A stretch of 29,845 nucleotides of DNA from Gemmatimonadales bacterium (GCA_030636765.1 DAOVWI010000005.1:1-29845); one strand, 5' to 3'; positions 15,275 to 23,560 are shown, numbered from the stretch's first letter. Notes: generated from the sequence alone by a model not told the origin. A program made the numbers and translations.

Positions 15275-15296
15275 GCGGGACCGCCGTCGGTCCCGC
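15275..15296 (+). other. Stable hairpin after tonB without T-run
   Basis: GCGGGACC and GGTCCCGC form a perfect 8-bp stem with a 6-base loop, 10 bases after the tonB stop. No T-run follows, but a true terminator lies 15 bases further on. It may protect the mRNA 3' end or help termination. Confidence 0.6.
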
Positions 15297-15310
15297 TCGC
15301 CGGAATCGAC

Positions 15311-15346
15311 AGAGCCGCTCGCGCCGCGGGCGGCTCTCTTTTTTTT
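15311..15346 (+). terminator. Rho-independent terminator of the exb-tonB operon
   Basis: AGAGCCGC (15311-15318) pairs with GCGGCTCT (15330-15337); the GC-rich loop region can pair further. Eight Ts follow at 15339-15346. It ends only 11 bases before the yggS start codon. Confidence 0.9.
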
Positions 15347-15357
15347 GTGCAGCCGTG

Positions 15358-16065
15358 ATGAGTGAGCTACGAGCACGCCTCGCGTTGGTTCAGGAGCGCC
15401 TCGAGAGAGCGGCGCGGCAGGTTGGACGCTCGGCAAGCCACATCGAGATCGTGGCCGTCACGAAGGGTCATCCTTCCGCCGCCTTGCGGGAAGTGGCCGA
15501 GGCGGGCCTGCCGATCGTCGGCGAGAATCGGGTCGCCGAGGCGCAGGAGAAGTTCCTGGAGGTCGGCCGGCTCGGCCTTCGGTGGCACATGATCGGCCAC
15601 CTGCAACGCAACAAGGCCCGATCAGCCGTCCGGCTGTTCGACGTCGTGGAATCCGTGGCCTCCCTGCGGCTGGCCCGGAAGCTCGCCGTGGAAGCGGAGA
15701 GGGTCGATCGAGAGGAGCTTGAGGTGCTGCTCGAGGTCAACGTCTCCGGCGAGGCCACAAAGGGCGGTTTCGCGGGGGAGGAGGTCGTCGAGGCGGCGCC
15801 GGAGATCGTCGTGCTGCCACGCCTTCGCGTCGTGGGCCTGATGACCATGGCGCCGTTTACCTCCGACGTGGAGGTGCTGCGGACGGTGTTCGGGCGAACC
15901 CGCGAGCTGTTCGATCGATGCGGCCGTGAGGTTCCGGGCTTCGAGGCGCGCGTGCTCTCCATGGGCATGAGCAACGACTTTGAGATCGCCGTGCAGGAGG
16001 GCAGCACACGGCTGCGGCTCGGCACCGTGCTGTTTGGCGAGAGACCGCGGCTCATAGCCTCTTAG
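15358..16065 (+). CDS. yggS: YggS-family PLP homeostasis protein
   Basis: This 235-aa member of the PLPBP/YggS family is a fold-type III alanine-racemase-like barrel that binds pyridoxal phosphate and controls free PLP and some amino-acid pools without known catalysis. Signatures are IVAVTKGHP with the PLP lysine at about residue 36, IVGENRVAEAQEKF, WHMIGHLQRNKAR, the central GLMTMAPF, and the phosphate-site segment LSMGMSNDFEIAVQEGSTRLRLGTVLFGER. Either GTG 15355 or ATG 15358 could start it; I prefer the ATG. No Shine-Dalgarno sequence is visible and the terminator T-run ends 11 bases upstream, so its transcription start is unclear. Confidence 0.95.
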   Translation: MSELRARLALVQERLERAARQVGRSASHIEIVAVTKGHPSAALREVAEAGLPIVGENRVAEAQEKFLEVGRLGLRWHMIGHLQRNKARSAVRLFDVVESVASLRLARKLAVEAERVDREELEVLLEVNVSGEATKGGFAGEEVVEAAPEIVVLPRLRVVGLMTMAPFTSDVEVLRTVFGRTRELFDRCGREVPGFEARVLSMGMSNDFEIAVQEGSTRLRLGTVLFGERPRLIAS

Positions 16066-16074
16066 GGAGAAGAG

Positions 16075-16893
16075 ATGGTAATGGAAACCGTCGTCGGCGC
16101 GGCCGACGCCATACGAGGCCGGAGTCACGTGAGGCCGGACATCGGGATCGTTCTGGGTACGGGCCTCGGAGCGCTCGCCGGCGAGATCGATGTGGACTCG
16201 GCGATCCCGTACGAGGAGATCCCCGGTTTTCCGAGATCCACGGTGGAGTCGCACGCCGGCCGCCTCATCTTGGGGAGGCTGGAGGGCGTCGCGGTAGCGG
16301 CCATGGAGGGTCGGTTCCATCGGTACGAAGGCTACTCGATGCAGGAGGTCACGCTTCCGGTCCGCGTGATGAAAGAGCTCGGAGCGGGAACGCTGATCGT
16401 CTCGAACGCATGCGGCGGCATGAACCCGCTGTGGAACGAAGGCGATCTCGTGCTGATCAGCGACCACCTGAACCTGATGGGAGACAACCCGCTCGTCGGG
16501 CCGAACGTGGAGCAAGGCCCGCGCTTTCCCGACATGTCCCAGCCTTACGACGTGGGCCTCCGGGAGATCGCCAGAGAGGAAGCGCTCCGGCTGGCAATCA
16601 CCCTCCGGGAGGGCATCTACGTGGCGGTCGCCGGCCCCAACCTCGAGACCGCGGCGGAATACCGCATGCTGCGGTGGATGGGAGCGGATACCGTGGGCAT
16701 GTCCACGGTCCCCGAGGTCATCGTGGCCCGACACGCCGGGATGCGAGTGCTCGGCCTCTCGATCATCAGCGACATGTGCCTGCCCGACGCCCTGCAGCCG
16801 GTGGACGTGAGCCGAATCATCGCGACGGCCAAGAAGGCGGAGCCGGAGCTTTCCCGCCTGGTGCGGGCGATCCTCGCCCGGTTAGCCGAGTAG
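16075..16893 (+). CDS. Purine nucleoside phosphorylase, class I (trimeric type)
   Basis: This 272-aa enzyme cleaves purine nucleosides with phosphate to a base plus ribose-1-phosphate in purine salvage. Motifs of the inosine/guanosine-type family are IGIVLGTGLGALAGEI (phosphate-binding glycine loop), SHAGRLILGRLEG, MEGRFHRYEGYSM, VSNACGGMNPLWNEGDLVLI, AGPNLETAAEYRML, and GADTVGMSTVPEVIVARHAG. The ATG at 16075 follows GGGAGAAGAG nine bases after yggS. The ileS start is eight bases after its stop, so yggS-PNP-ileS look co-transcribed. Together with hpt it gives a purine salvage route. 5'-methylthioadenosine phosphorylase is a related alternative but fits less well. Confidence 0.93.
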   Translation: MVMETVVGAADAIRGRSHVRPDIGIVLGTGLGALAGEIDVDSAIPYEEIPGFPRSTVESHAGRLILGRLEGVAVAAMEGRFHRYEGYSMQEVTLPVRVMKELGAGTLIVSNACGGMNPLWNEGDLVLISDHLNLMGDNPLVGPNVEQGPRFPDMSQPYDVGLREIAREEALRLAITLREGIYVAVAGPNLETAAEYRMLRWMGADTVGMSTVPEVIVARHAGMRVLGLSIISDMCLPDALQPVDVSRIIATAKKAEPELSRLVRAILARLAE

Positions 16894-16901
16894 CAGGTCG
16901 C

Positions 16902-19900
16902 ATGCCGTACCCCGATCTGCCTGAGACGACGGCGTCCCTCGAGGAGGAGATCCTCCGGATCTGGGAGGAGGAACACACCTTTCGGCGCAGCCTGGAGGCG
17001 AGGGAAGGGGGGCCGGAGTTCGTCTTCTATGAGGGTCCCCCGACGGCCAACGGGCGTCCCGGCGTGCACCACGTCATGGCCCGGACGATCAAGGACCTGG
17101 TCGCCCGCTATCGCACGATGACCGGTCATCACGTCACCCGGATCGCCGGATGGGACACACACGGCCTGCCCGTGGAGATCGAGGCGGAGCGGGCGCTGGG
17201 GATCTCCGGTAGGGCGCAGATCGAGGAGCTCGGCATCGGCGAGTTCAACCGGGTCTGCCGGGAAGGGATCTTCACCTACAAGGATGACTGGGAGCGGCTC
17301 TCTCTTCGCATCGGCTACTGGCTGGACTACGAGAACGCCTACATCACATGCTCCCGGGATTACATCGAGTCCGTGTGGTGGGCGCTCTCCGAGATCGAGC
17401 GAAAGGGTCTGCTTTACCGTGGCTACAAGGTCCTCCCGTACTGCCCCCGCTGTGGAACCGGCCTGAGCAGCCACGAGGTGGCGCTCGGCTGGTCCGATGT
17501 GGTCGATACGGCCGTGTTCGTGAAGTTCCACCTGGTGGGCGATCCGGACGAAGCGCGAGTCCTCAGCTGGACGACCACGCCATGGACGCTGCCCGGCAAC
17601 GTGGCTCTCGCCGTCGGAGAGGACATCGCCTACGTGCGGGTGCGGGTGCGGGACCGGGTGGACGGGGCGATCGCCCGGCCGGGCGAGGTGCTGATCGTGG
17701 CCCGCAACCAGATGGAGAGGACGCTGCGTCACGACGTGGAGGTTCTCGAGGAGCTCGAGGGCACGGACCTCGTCGGGCGGCGCTACGAGCCTCTCTTCCC
17801 GGGGGCCGTGGATGCTGCGGGCTCCGAGCACGCGTGGACCATCCTGCCGGCGGACTTCGTTACCGTGGATGAGGGTACCGGGGTCGTCCACACCGCGGTC
17901 ATGTACGGGGAGGACGACTTCCGTCTCGGTGCTGAGACGGGGCTGCCGATGCAGCACACGGTGGACGGAGAGGGCCGGTTCGTGGACCGCGTGCCCGGCG
18001 GAATAGCGGGCCAATTCGTAAAGGATCCGGAGGTCGAGCGGGCGATCCAGGAACACCTGGCCGAGCGGGATTGCCTGTACCGATCCGAGCCGTACGCGCA
18101 CAGCTACCCGCACTGCTGGCGGTGTGACAGCCCGCTCCTCTACATGGCGAGGGACTCCTGGTACGCTCGGACCACCGCCGTGAAGGACCGGCTCATCGAG
18201 CTCAACGACTCGGTCAGCTGGCACCCCGCCGAGATCGGAAGCGGGCGCATGGGGGAGTGGCTGGAGAACAACGTCGACTGGGCTCTCTCTCGCGACCGCT
18301 ACTGGGGAACGCCGCTACCGATCTGGGAGTGCGACGGAAGCCGGGAGCACCGGCAGGTGATCGGCTCCTACGCGGAGCTCGCCGAGCACGCGGGTGCGCT
18401 GCCGGCAGGGTTCGATCCGCACCGTCCCGAGATCGACGGGTTCGAGTGGGATTGCCGAGAGGAGGGGTGCGGGGGCCGGATGCGCCGCGTGCCTCAGGTT
18501 CTGGACGCCTGGTTCGACTCGGGCTCCATGCCGTTCGCCCAGTGGCACTATCCGTTCGAGAACCGGGAGCTGTTCGAGGTCCATCATCCGGCCGACCTGA
18601 TCGCCGAGGGCGTCGATCAGACGCGGGGCTGGTTCTACTCGCTGCTCGCGCTTTCCACGATGCTGTTCGATAAGACGGCCTACCGCGCGGTCGTCGTGAA
18701 CGACATGATCCTCGATCGGGAAGGCCAGAAGATGTCCAAGTCGCGCGGCAACGTGATCGATCCATGGGATGCGATCCAGCAGCACGGTGCCGATGCGATC
18801 CGCTTCTACCTCCTCTCGGTCAGCAACCCGTGGCTCCCGAAGCGCTGGGACCCGGAGGGAATCCGGGAGGTTCAGCGGAAGCTCTTCGATACGCTGCGAA
18901 ACACGTACCGCTTCTTTGCCCTGTACGCGCGGATCGAAGGGTGGTCTCACGAATCTCCTGGAGCACGGCAGCCCTCCGAGCGATGCGTGATGGACCGTTG
19001 GCTGCTCAGTCGGCTGGACTCCCTGACCAAGCGGATGCGCGAGGGCCTGGATGCCAACGAGCTTACGCCGACGGCACGACGGCTCTTGAGCTTCGTTCAG
19101 GATGATCTTTCGAACTGGTATGTCAGACGCTCCCGCAACCGGTTCTGGGCAACCCGGCCCGGAGCGGATGCGCGAATGGAGTCGCGGGACGCCTTCGCGA
19201 CCCTCCACGAGGCGTTGTGCACTGCCGCCCTGGTTCTGGCTCCGTTGGCGCCGTTTCTTTCCGACTGGCTGTTCCGGTCGCTCTCCGGCCGGTCGGCGCA
19301 CCTGGCGGACTTCCCGTCGTCCGGCGGCCGCATCGATCCGGAGCTCGAGCGAGAGATGCGCGACGTTCGGGAGCTGGCGGTGCTGGGTAGGGCGGCTCGG
19401 GAACAGGAGAATCTCCGCGTGCGGCAGCCCCTGCGCACACTGAAGGCGGTCGTGTCCGGAGGCCGTCGCCCGTCGCCCGAGGTGCTCCAGCTGCTCGCTG
19501 AGGAACTCAACGTCAAACGGGTTGAGTTTATGACCGCCGGCGACGATATTGTTCGGCTTGCCGTCAAGCCGAACTTCGGCCGATTGGGTCCCCGCTTCGG
19601 GTCGGAAACCCCGAAGGTGGCGGCGCTGGTACGGCAGCTGGACCAGCAGGCAGCCGGTCGCCTGCAGGCCGGCCAGCCGGTCGAGGTTCCTCTCGACGGC
19701 CGGACCGTCGAGATCGAGCCGGATGACGTCACGATCGCCGAGGAGGCGTCCGGCGACCTGGTGATCAAGAGCAGCGGCGGATACATGGTCGGGCTCGATC
19801 GCGTGGTGGATGACGAGCTCCGGGCGGAGGGCATGGCCCGGGAACTGGTAAACCGCGTACAACGGCTCCGCCGCGACGCGGGTCTCGAGGTGTCGGATCG

Positions 19901-20102
19901 GATCGAACTGGAGATCCGCGGCGCCGACGTCGTGGAAGCGGCCGCGCGAGCCCACCGGGACTACATAGCCGGCGAGACGCTGGCGGTGCGCGTCCGGGTT
20001 GGGGCCGGTTCCCGCGACGAGGGAGGTGAGTGGCTCGACGGCGGGATTGAGGGCGATATCGACGGGCACCCGGTGTGGATCGGATTGGCCCGATCGCGGT
20101 AG
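16902..20102 (+). CDS. ileS: Isoleucyl-tRNA synthetase, type 2 (eukaryote-like), with GVHH signature
   Basis: This 1066-aa class I synthetase charges tRNA-Ile and edits misactivated valine. The N-terminal catalytic part has GPPTANGRPGVHHVMARTIKDL with GVHH at 54-57 in place of HxGH, then GWDTHGLPVE (83-92). The editing domain contains SWTTTPWTLPGN and DEGTGVVHTAVMYGEDD. A CxxC pair (YCPRCG, about residue 185) lies in the insertion region. KMSKS is at 610-614, followed by an anticodon-binding helical domain and a long C-terminal region. There is no C-terminal zinc ribbon of the type 1 enzyme. GWDTHGLPVE, the length and the tail fit IleRS2, the form linked to mupirocin insensitivity. The ATG at 16902 has only a weak AGG upstream. 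Confidence 0.97.
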   Translation: MPYPDLPETTASLEEEILRIWEEEHTFRRSLEAREGGPEFVFYEGPPTANGRPGVHHVMARTIKDLVARYRTMTGHHVTRIAGWDTHGLPVEIEAERALGISGRAQIEELGIGEFNRVCREGIFTYKDDWERLSLRIGYWLDYENAYITCSRDYIESVWWALSEIERKGLLYRGYKVLPYCPRCGTGLSSHEVALGWSDVVDTAVFVKFHLVGDPDEARVLSWTTTPWTLPGNVALAVGEDIAYVRVRVRDRVDGAIARPGEVLIVARNQMERTLRHDVEVLEELEGTDLVGRRYEPLFPGAVDAAGSEHAWTILPADFVTVDEGTGVVHTAVMYGEDDFRLGAETGLPMQHTVDGEGRFVDRVPGGIAGQFVKDPEVERAIQEHLAERDCLYRSEPYAHSYPHCWRCDSPLLYMARDSWYARTTAVKDRLIELNDSVSWHPAEIGSGRMGEWLENNVDWALSRDRYWGTPLPIWECDGSREHRQVIGSYAELAEHAGALPAGFDPHRPEIDGFEWDCREEGCGGRMRRVPQVLDAWFDSGSMPFAQWHYPFENRELFEVHHPADLIAEGVDQTRGWFYSLLALSTMLFDKTAYRAVVVNDMILDREGQKMSKSRGNVIDPWDAIQQHGADAIRFYLLSVSNPWLPKRWDPEGIREVQRKLFDTLRNTYRFFALYARIEGWSHESPGARQPSERCVMDRWLLSRLDSLTKRMREGLDANELTPTARRLLSFVQDDLSNWYVRRSRNRFWATRPGADARMESRDAFATLHEALCTAALVLAPLAPFLSDWLFRSLSGRSAHLADFPSSGGRIDPELEREMRDVRELAVLGRAAREQENLRVRQPLRTLKAVVSGGRRPSPEVLQLLAEELNVKRVEFMTAGDDIVRLAVKPNFGRLGPRFGSETPKVAALVRQLDQQAAGRLQAGQPVEVPLDGRTVEIEPDDVTIAEEASGDLVIKSSGGYMVGLDRVVDDELRAEGMARELVNRVQRLRRDAGLEVSDRIELEIRGADVVEAAARAHRDYIAGETLAVRVRVGAGSRDEGGEWLDGGIEGDIDGHPVWIGLARSR

Positions 20103-20177
20103 TAAGGCAGCGCGCGGAAGGGGTGTGGTCCCATTCGGCGCGGTGCGGCCTGGTGGGTCCGGGCTCGAAACCTGAAG

Positions 20178-20570
20178 ATGGCGGCGATGAAGAAGAAAGA
20201 TCTCAAACACATGGAAGAGCGGTTGCTCAAGGAGAGGGCGCGGGCGCTGAAGGAGCTCGGCCACTACGACGAGTCTTTCTCGAAAACTCCGCAGAGCGCC
20301 GACGGCGACCTTTCGGCCTACAGTTTCCATATGGCGGACCAGGGTACGGACGCGATGGAGCGCGAGAAGGCGTTCCTGTTCGCCAGCAAGGAGGGTCGTT
20401 TCCTCTATCATATCGACGAGGCGCTGCGCCGTCTTTATCGGAGTCCCAAGGAGTTCGGAAGCTGCGAGCAGTGTGGCGAGGACATCGGCTACGAGCGGCT
20501 CGACGCGCTTCCGCACACCCGCCTCTGCATCCGCTGCAAAGAGCTCGAAGAGAGCGGTGTCCCGCGCTGA
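20178..20570 (+). CDS. dksA: DksA/TraR-family C4-type zinc-finger protein
   Basis: A 130-aa protein of the family that enters the RNA polymerase secondary channel and, in proteobacteria, works with ppGpp in the stringent response. The N-terminal half is a charged coiled coil; its tip carries ADQGTDAMEREKAF, comparable to the DxxxD tip region of related proteins. The C-terminal zinc finger is CEQCGEDIGYERL and LCIRCKELEE with four cysteines. ATG 20178 and ATG 20187 are alternatives; the second gives MKKKDLKHMEERL, typical of the family. The lspA start lies inside its last codons, so the two are probably translationally coupled. Whether it is a true DksA or another paralogue cannot be settled here. 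Confidence 0.85.
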   Translation: MAAMKKKDLKHMEERLLKERARALKELGHYDESFSKTPQSADGDLSAYSFHMADQGTDAMEREKAFLFASKEGRFLYHIDEALRRLYRSPKEFGSCEQCGEDIGYERLDALPHTRLCIRCKELEESGVPR

Positions 20571-21168
20571 GGACGAAGGCCTTGTCGAGGGTGGAGCGCC
20601 TCTAGAAGAGTCGCCGGCCGGCGCGCTTCCTAGCAGGGCTCTTCTCGCGCTTCTGGTGGTGGCGGCCGTCCTGGTCCTCGACGTGGCGACCAAGCTGTGG
20701 GTGGTCCAGAACATGGTGTTGCACCAGTCGATCCCCGTGTTCGGCGACGTCGTGCGACTCACGTACACCCACAACCCGGGTGCCGCCTTCGGCATCAACA
20801 TCGGGGAGCACTCCCGGGTCTTCTTTCTCGTCCTCTCGATCCTCGCGCTCGGCGTCCTGACGATGATCTACCGAGCGACCCCGACCTCGGACCGACTCCG
20901 GCTTCTGGCCGTAGCCCTGGTCGGAGCCGGGGCGATTGGCAACATTCTCGACCGGCTACGCTACGAGCGTGGCGTCGTCGATTTCCTGGACATCGGGATC
21001 GGTGCGCACCGGTGGTGGGTCTTCAACGTGGCCGACTCGGCGGTGACGGTGGGTGCCGTGTTGCTCCTGATCTCGTATCTGTTGGAGGAGCGGCGTGAGC
21101 GCGCTTCCGGACGGGGGGAAACGAGTGCCGGCGGACCGGAACTCGGAGTCGGAGAGCCGGAGGCCTGA
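20557..21168 (+). CDS. lspA: Lipoprotein signal peptidase (signal peptidase II)
   Basis: This inner-membrane aspartyl protease of about 203 aa cleaves prolipoprotein signal peptides after diacylglyceryl modification; globomycin is its known inhibitor. Four membrane segments are visible, with the conserved boxes DVATKLWVV, YTHNPGAAFG, GAIGNILDRLRYERGVVDFLDI (catalytic Asp142), and WWVFNVADSAVTVG (catalytic Asp160). The GTG at 20557 is chosen because it is the only good start before the first helix and has GAAGAG upstream; it overlaps the end of the dksA-like gene by 14 bases. The roughly 25-residue N-terminal lead and the C-terminal Glu/Gly tail are longer than usual. Confidence 0.94.
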   Translation: MSRAEDEGLVEGGAPLEESPAGALPSRALLALLVVAAVLVLDVATKLWVVQNMVLHQSIPVFGDVVRLTYTHNPGAAFGINIGEHSRVFFLVLSILALGVLTMIYRATPTSDRLRLLAVALVGAGAIGNILDRLRYERGVVDFLDIGIGAHRWWVFNVADSAVTVGAVLLLISYLLEERRERASGRGETSAGGPELGVGEPEA

Positions 21169-22168
21169 GGTCGGAGCCGACCGCTCGCCCCTCGAAGAAG
21201 GGAGGTTGGATTCCGGCAGCGTCGTGACGCTCGAGATCGAAGAGCCTCAGACGCGCCTCGACCGTTATCTCGCCGAACATCTGCAACTCAGCCGGTCCAG
21301 GATCGCCGCCCTCATTCAGAAAGGCCTCGTTCTCGTCAACGGTGAGCCGGTCCGCAAGAGTCGGTCGGCACTGCCGGGCGAGGTCGTCACGATCACCCTG
21401 CCCCCAAGCCCACCGCTGGAGGTGGTGCCCGAGCCGATTCCGGTGCGGATCCGCTATCAGGACGAGGATCTGGCGGTGGTCGACAAGCCGGCCGGAATGG
21501 TCGTGCATCCCGCGCCGGGCCATCCGACCGGAACGCTGGTCAACGCGCTGCTCCACCACCTTGGCCCTGACGGCCTTTCGGGCACCGGCGCTCCTCTTCG
21601 GCCGGGCATCGTCCACCGGCTGGACCGGGACACGAGCGGGCTGCTGGTCGTCGCCAAGACCGACGAGGCCCACCGACACCTCTCGGCGGCGATAGCCGGT
21701 CGCCGTGTGCGTCGAGGCTATCTCGCGGCGGCTTGGGGAACGCTGCCGTGGGATCAGGGGACGGTGGATCGGCCGATCGGACGCGATCCGCGTCACCGCA
21801 AGCGCATGGCCGTGGTGGAGGGTGGCCGCAGGGCCGTCACGCACTTCCGCCGGCTGGAGAGCTGGGTGTCCGCCGAATACGTGGCGGTGCGGTTGCAGAC
21901 GGGCCGGACTCACCAGGTGCGCGTTCACCTGCGCGCGCTCGGACACCCGGTTGTCGGCGACCCGATCTACGGACCCGGATGGGAGCGCGGCTTTCTCGGT
22001 GCCGGCGGCCGGTGGGCCGGGGAGTTCGCCCGCCTCTGCGACCGCATGTTTCTGCACGCGGCGCGCTTGGTCTTCAGCCATCCAAGAACGGGCGAACGCA
22101 TGGCCTTCACCTCGCCGCTTCCGGAGCCGCTGCGTGGTGCGGTCAAGTGGGCGAGGCAGACGAGCTGA
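21095..22168 (+). CDS. rluD: RluD-type 23S rRNA pseudouridine synthase
   Basis: This 357-aa member of the RluA/RluD family isomerises uridines in 23S rRNA (helix 69 for RluD). The N-terminal S4 RNA-binding domain (about residues 50-100) shows RLDRYLAEHLQLSRSRIAALI. The catalytic domain has VVDKPAGMVVHPAPGH and GIVHRLDRDTSGLLVVAKT with catalytic Asp177, RRGYLAAAWG, and LQTGRTHQVRVHLRALGHPVVGDPIYG. The GTG at 21095 has GGAGGAG five bases upstream and overlaps the last 74 bases of lspA in another frame. lspA followed by rluD is a common order. The first 45 residues are a charged, poorly conserved lead, so a later start cannot be excluded. Confidence 0.95.
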   Translation: MSALPDGGKRVPADRNSESESRRPEVGADRSPLEEGRLDSGSVVTLEIEEPQTRLDRYLAEHLQLSRSRIAALIQKGLVLVNGEPVRKSRSALPGEVVTITLPPSPPLEVVPEPIPVRIRYQDEDLAVVDKPAGMVVHPAPGHPTGTLVNALLHHLGPDGLSGTGAPLRPGIVHRLDRDTSGLLVVAKTDEAHRHLSAAIAGRRVRRGYLAAAWGTLPWDQGTVDRPIGRDPRHRKRMAVVEGGRRAVTHFRRLESWVSAEYVAVRLQTGRTHQVRVHLRALGHPVVGDPIYGPGWERGFLGAGGRWAGEFARLCDRMFLHAARLVFSHPRTGERMAFTSPLPEPLRGAVKWARQTS

Positions 22169-22170
22169 GC

Positions 22171-23205
22171 ATGCGGCTGCTGCTGGGCGTGCTCCTGGCG
22201 GTGGCACTGCCGGCGGTGGTGCCGGCTGGGCTCCTGGCGCTGGCTCCGCCGGCTGCCGTGCCGGCTGCGCTCCAGGCGGCAGCGGCCTGTCCGGAGAGCG
22301 TCGAGCGCTTCCGGGCGCTCGGCATGACGTGGGAGGCCGACCCGGGCCTCGGCCGGCTGGCCCGGCTCCTCTCCGAGGATCCCCGTCTGGTCGCGCCGAT
22401 GCCGGGTATCGGGGACGTGCGGGAGACGCTTCGCGGGGCGACGGTCCGGCTCACGCGCGACCTGGCGTGTGCGGACGAGAGCGCGCCGGGCGCCGATTGG
22501 GTGGCTGGAGCGGCGTGGCCGGCGCGCGCGTACGTCGTGGTTCGGGCCGGCGGGGATGTGGGCGCCGTCGAGCCCGTGCGCCGTGTTCTCCGACACGAGC
22601 TTGCGCACCTGGCTCTGCATGACGCCACGGGGGGCCGCACATCCCGCTGGTTGAGCGAGGGGTACGCCCAGCTTGCGGCTGGCGAATGGGGGAACGCTCA
22701 GGCCTGGACGCTGAGGTTGGAGTTCCTCAGGGGACGCGTGAGCCTGGAAGATCTCTCGCTCGGCTTTCCCGCTCACCAGGAAGGAGCGGCCGCGGCGTAC
22801 CTGCTCTCCTACACGGCCGTGCAGCAGCTTCTGGAGATGGGCGGAGAGCCGGGTCTCCGGGCACTGTTCGAGCGGATGGCGGGTGGGGCCAGGTTCGACT
22901 CGGCCCTGCGAACGGTCTACGGGCTAACCGAGGATCAGTTCGAGCGACGGTGGGGGAGGGCGGTCTCGTCCCGATACGGAGTGCTGTACGTGCTGTCGCG
23001 CGCCGCGGTCTTCTGGATAGGCATGACCCTGCTCCTGCTCTGGGTGGGCGGGCGGCGCCGGCGCAGGGATCGGAGCAAGCTGGAGCGCATGCGGCGGGAG
23101 GAGGCGGAGGAAGCGGTGGACGTGTGGGTACGCGGCGAAGCGTTCGATGAGGCGGAGTACACGATCAACGAGTGGCACCCCGACGATGACAAGCCGGGAG
23201 TCTAG
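22171..23205 (+). CDS. Secreted, membrane-anchored gluzincin-like (peptidase MA-type) protein
   Basis: This 344-aa protein starts with a hydrophobic, Ala/Pro-rich signal sequence (about residues 1-38). An extracytoplasmic domain follows with HELAHLALHD (HExxH at 142-146) and, 17 residues after it, LSEGYAQ, whose Glu163 fits the third zinc ligand. This is the gluzincin pattern of peptidase-MA-like proteins. A single transmembrane helix (about 271-293), a highly basic stop-transfer (RRRRRD) and an acidic cytoplasmic tail follow. It should therefore sit in the inner membrane with the peptidase-like domain in the periplasm. It starts two bases after the rluD stop and is likely translationally coupled. 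The substrate is unknown; catalytic activity is inferred from the motif only. Confidence 0.75.
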   Translation: MRLLLGVLLAVALPAVVPAGLLALAPPAAVPAALQAAAACPESVERFRALGMTWEADPGLGRLARLLSEDPRLVAPMPGIGDVRETLRGATVRLTRDLACADESAPGADWVAGAAWPARAYVVVRAGGDVGAVEPVRRVLRHELAHLALHDATGGRTSRWLSEGYAQLAAGEWGNAQAWTLRLEFLRGRVSLEDLSLGFPAHQEGAAAAYLLSYTAVQQLLEMGGEPGLRALFERMAGGARFDSALRTVYGLTEDQFERRWGRAVSSRYGVLYVLSRAAVFWIGMTLLLLWVGGRRRRRDRSKLERMRREEAEEAVDVWVRGEAFDEAEYTINEWHPDDDKPGV

Positions 23206-23235
23206 CCAGTCGCCGAAGAACTTTGGCGGGTCGCG

Positions 23236-23264
23236 TTGACGCCGCCATCTCGTCGCTCTATCCT
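23236..23264 (+). promoter_or_regulatory. Promoter with predicted start at the ATG of the next gene
   Basis: TTGACG (23236-23241), a 17-base spacer and TATCCT (23259-23264) form a good sigma-70-type promoter. The normal start distance places +1 at about 23270-23272, which coincides with the ATG at 23272, so the transcript would be leaderless. Confidence 0.7.
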
Positions 23265-23271
23265 GGCGGCC

Positions 23272-23532
23272 ATGCGGAAACAAGGGAATATGGGCGAACG
23301 TCGGGGAGAAACGGGCGAACGTCAGAGCTCCAGCTTCGGCTTGAGGGCGGTCAACTACGCACTGCTCGGAAGTGCCGTGGTCGTGATCGTCTCGGGCTAT
23401 GTGCTTCTCGATCGAGGCTCGGTCACGGCTGCCCCAATCCTGCTGGTTCTCGGCTATGTCGTGCTCATTCCGGCGGCCCTGCTGGTGGGCCTTCGGGAGA
23501 GGCGAAAGGGCGGGGCGTCGGACGATGTCTGA
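23272..23532 (+). CDS. Small two-TM membrane protein, DUF3098-like
   Basis: This 86-aa protein has a polar N-terminus (about 28 residues), two membrane helices (about 34-53 and 57-77: VNYALLGSAVVVIVSGYVLL and AAPILLVLGYVVLIPAALLV) and a short charged tail. The NY..L..S..V...GY.LL and P.LL.LGYV..IP pattern resembles the DUF3098 family described from Bacteroidota, but I cannot confirm it. ATG 23272 fits a leaderless start from the promoter at 23236-23264; ATG 23290, with AAGGGA upstream, is an alternative. The gap before it contains nothing else of note. The function is unknown. Confidence 0.65.
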   Translation: MRKQGNMGERRGETGERQSSSFGLRAVNYALLGSAVVVIVSGYVLLDRGSVTAAPILLVLGYVVLIPAALLVGLRERRKGGASDDV

Positions 23533-23560
23533 AGACGGGATCCGCAGGCTGATCCGCCCC

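Noticed and set aside
18315..20801. 828-codon open frame on the minus strand opposite ileS
   Set aside because: It runs antisense to conserved ileS, dksA-like and lspA coding sequence and shows no recognisable domain; long antisense frames are expected at this GC content.
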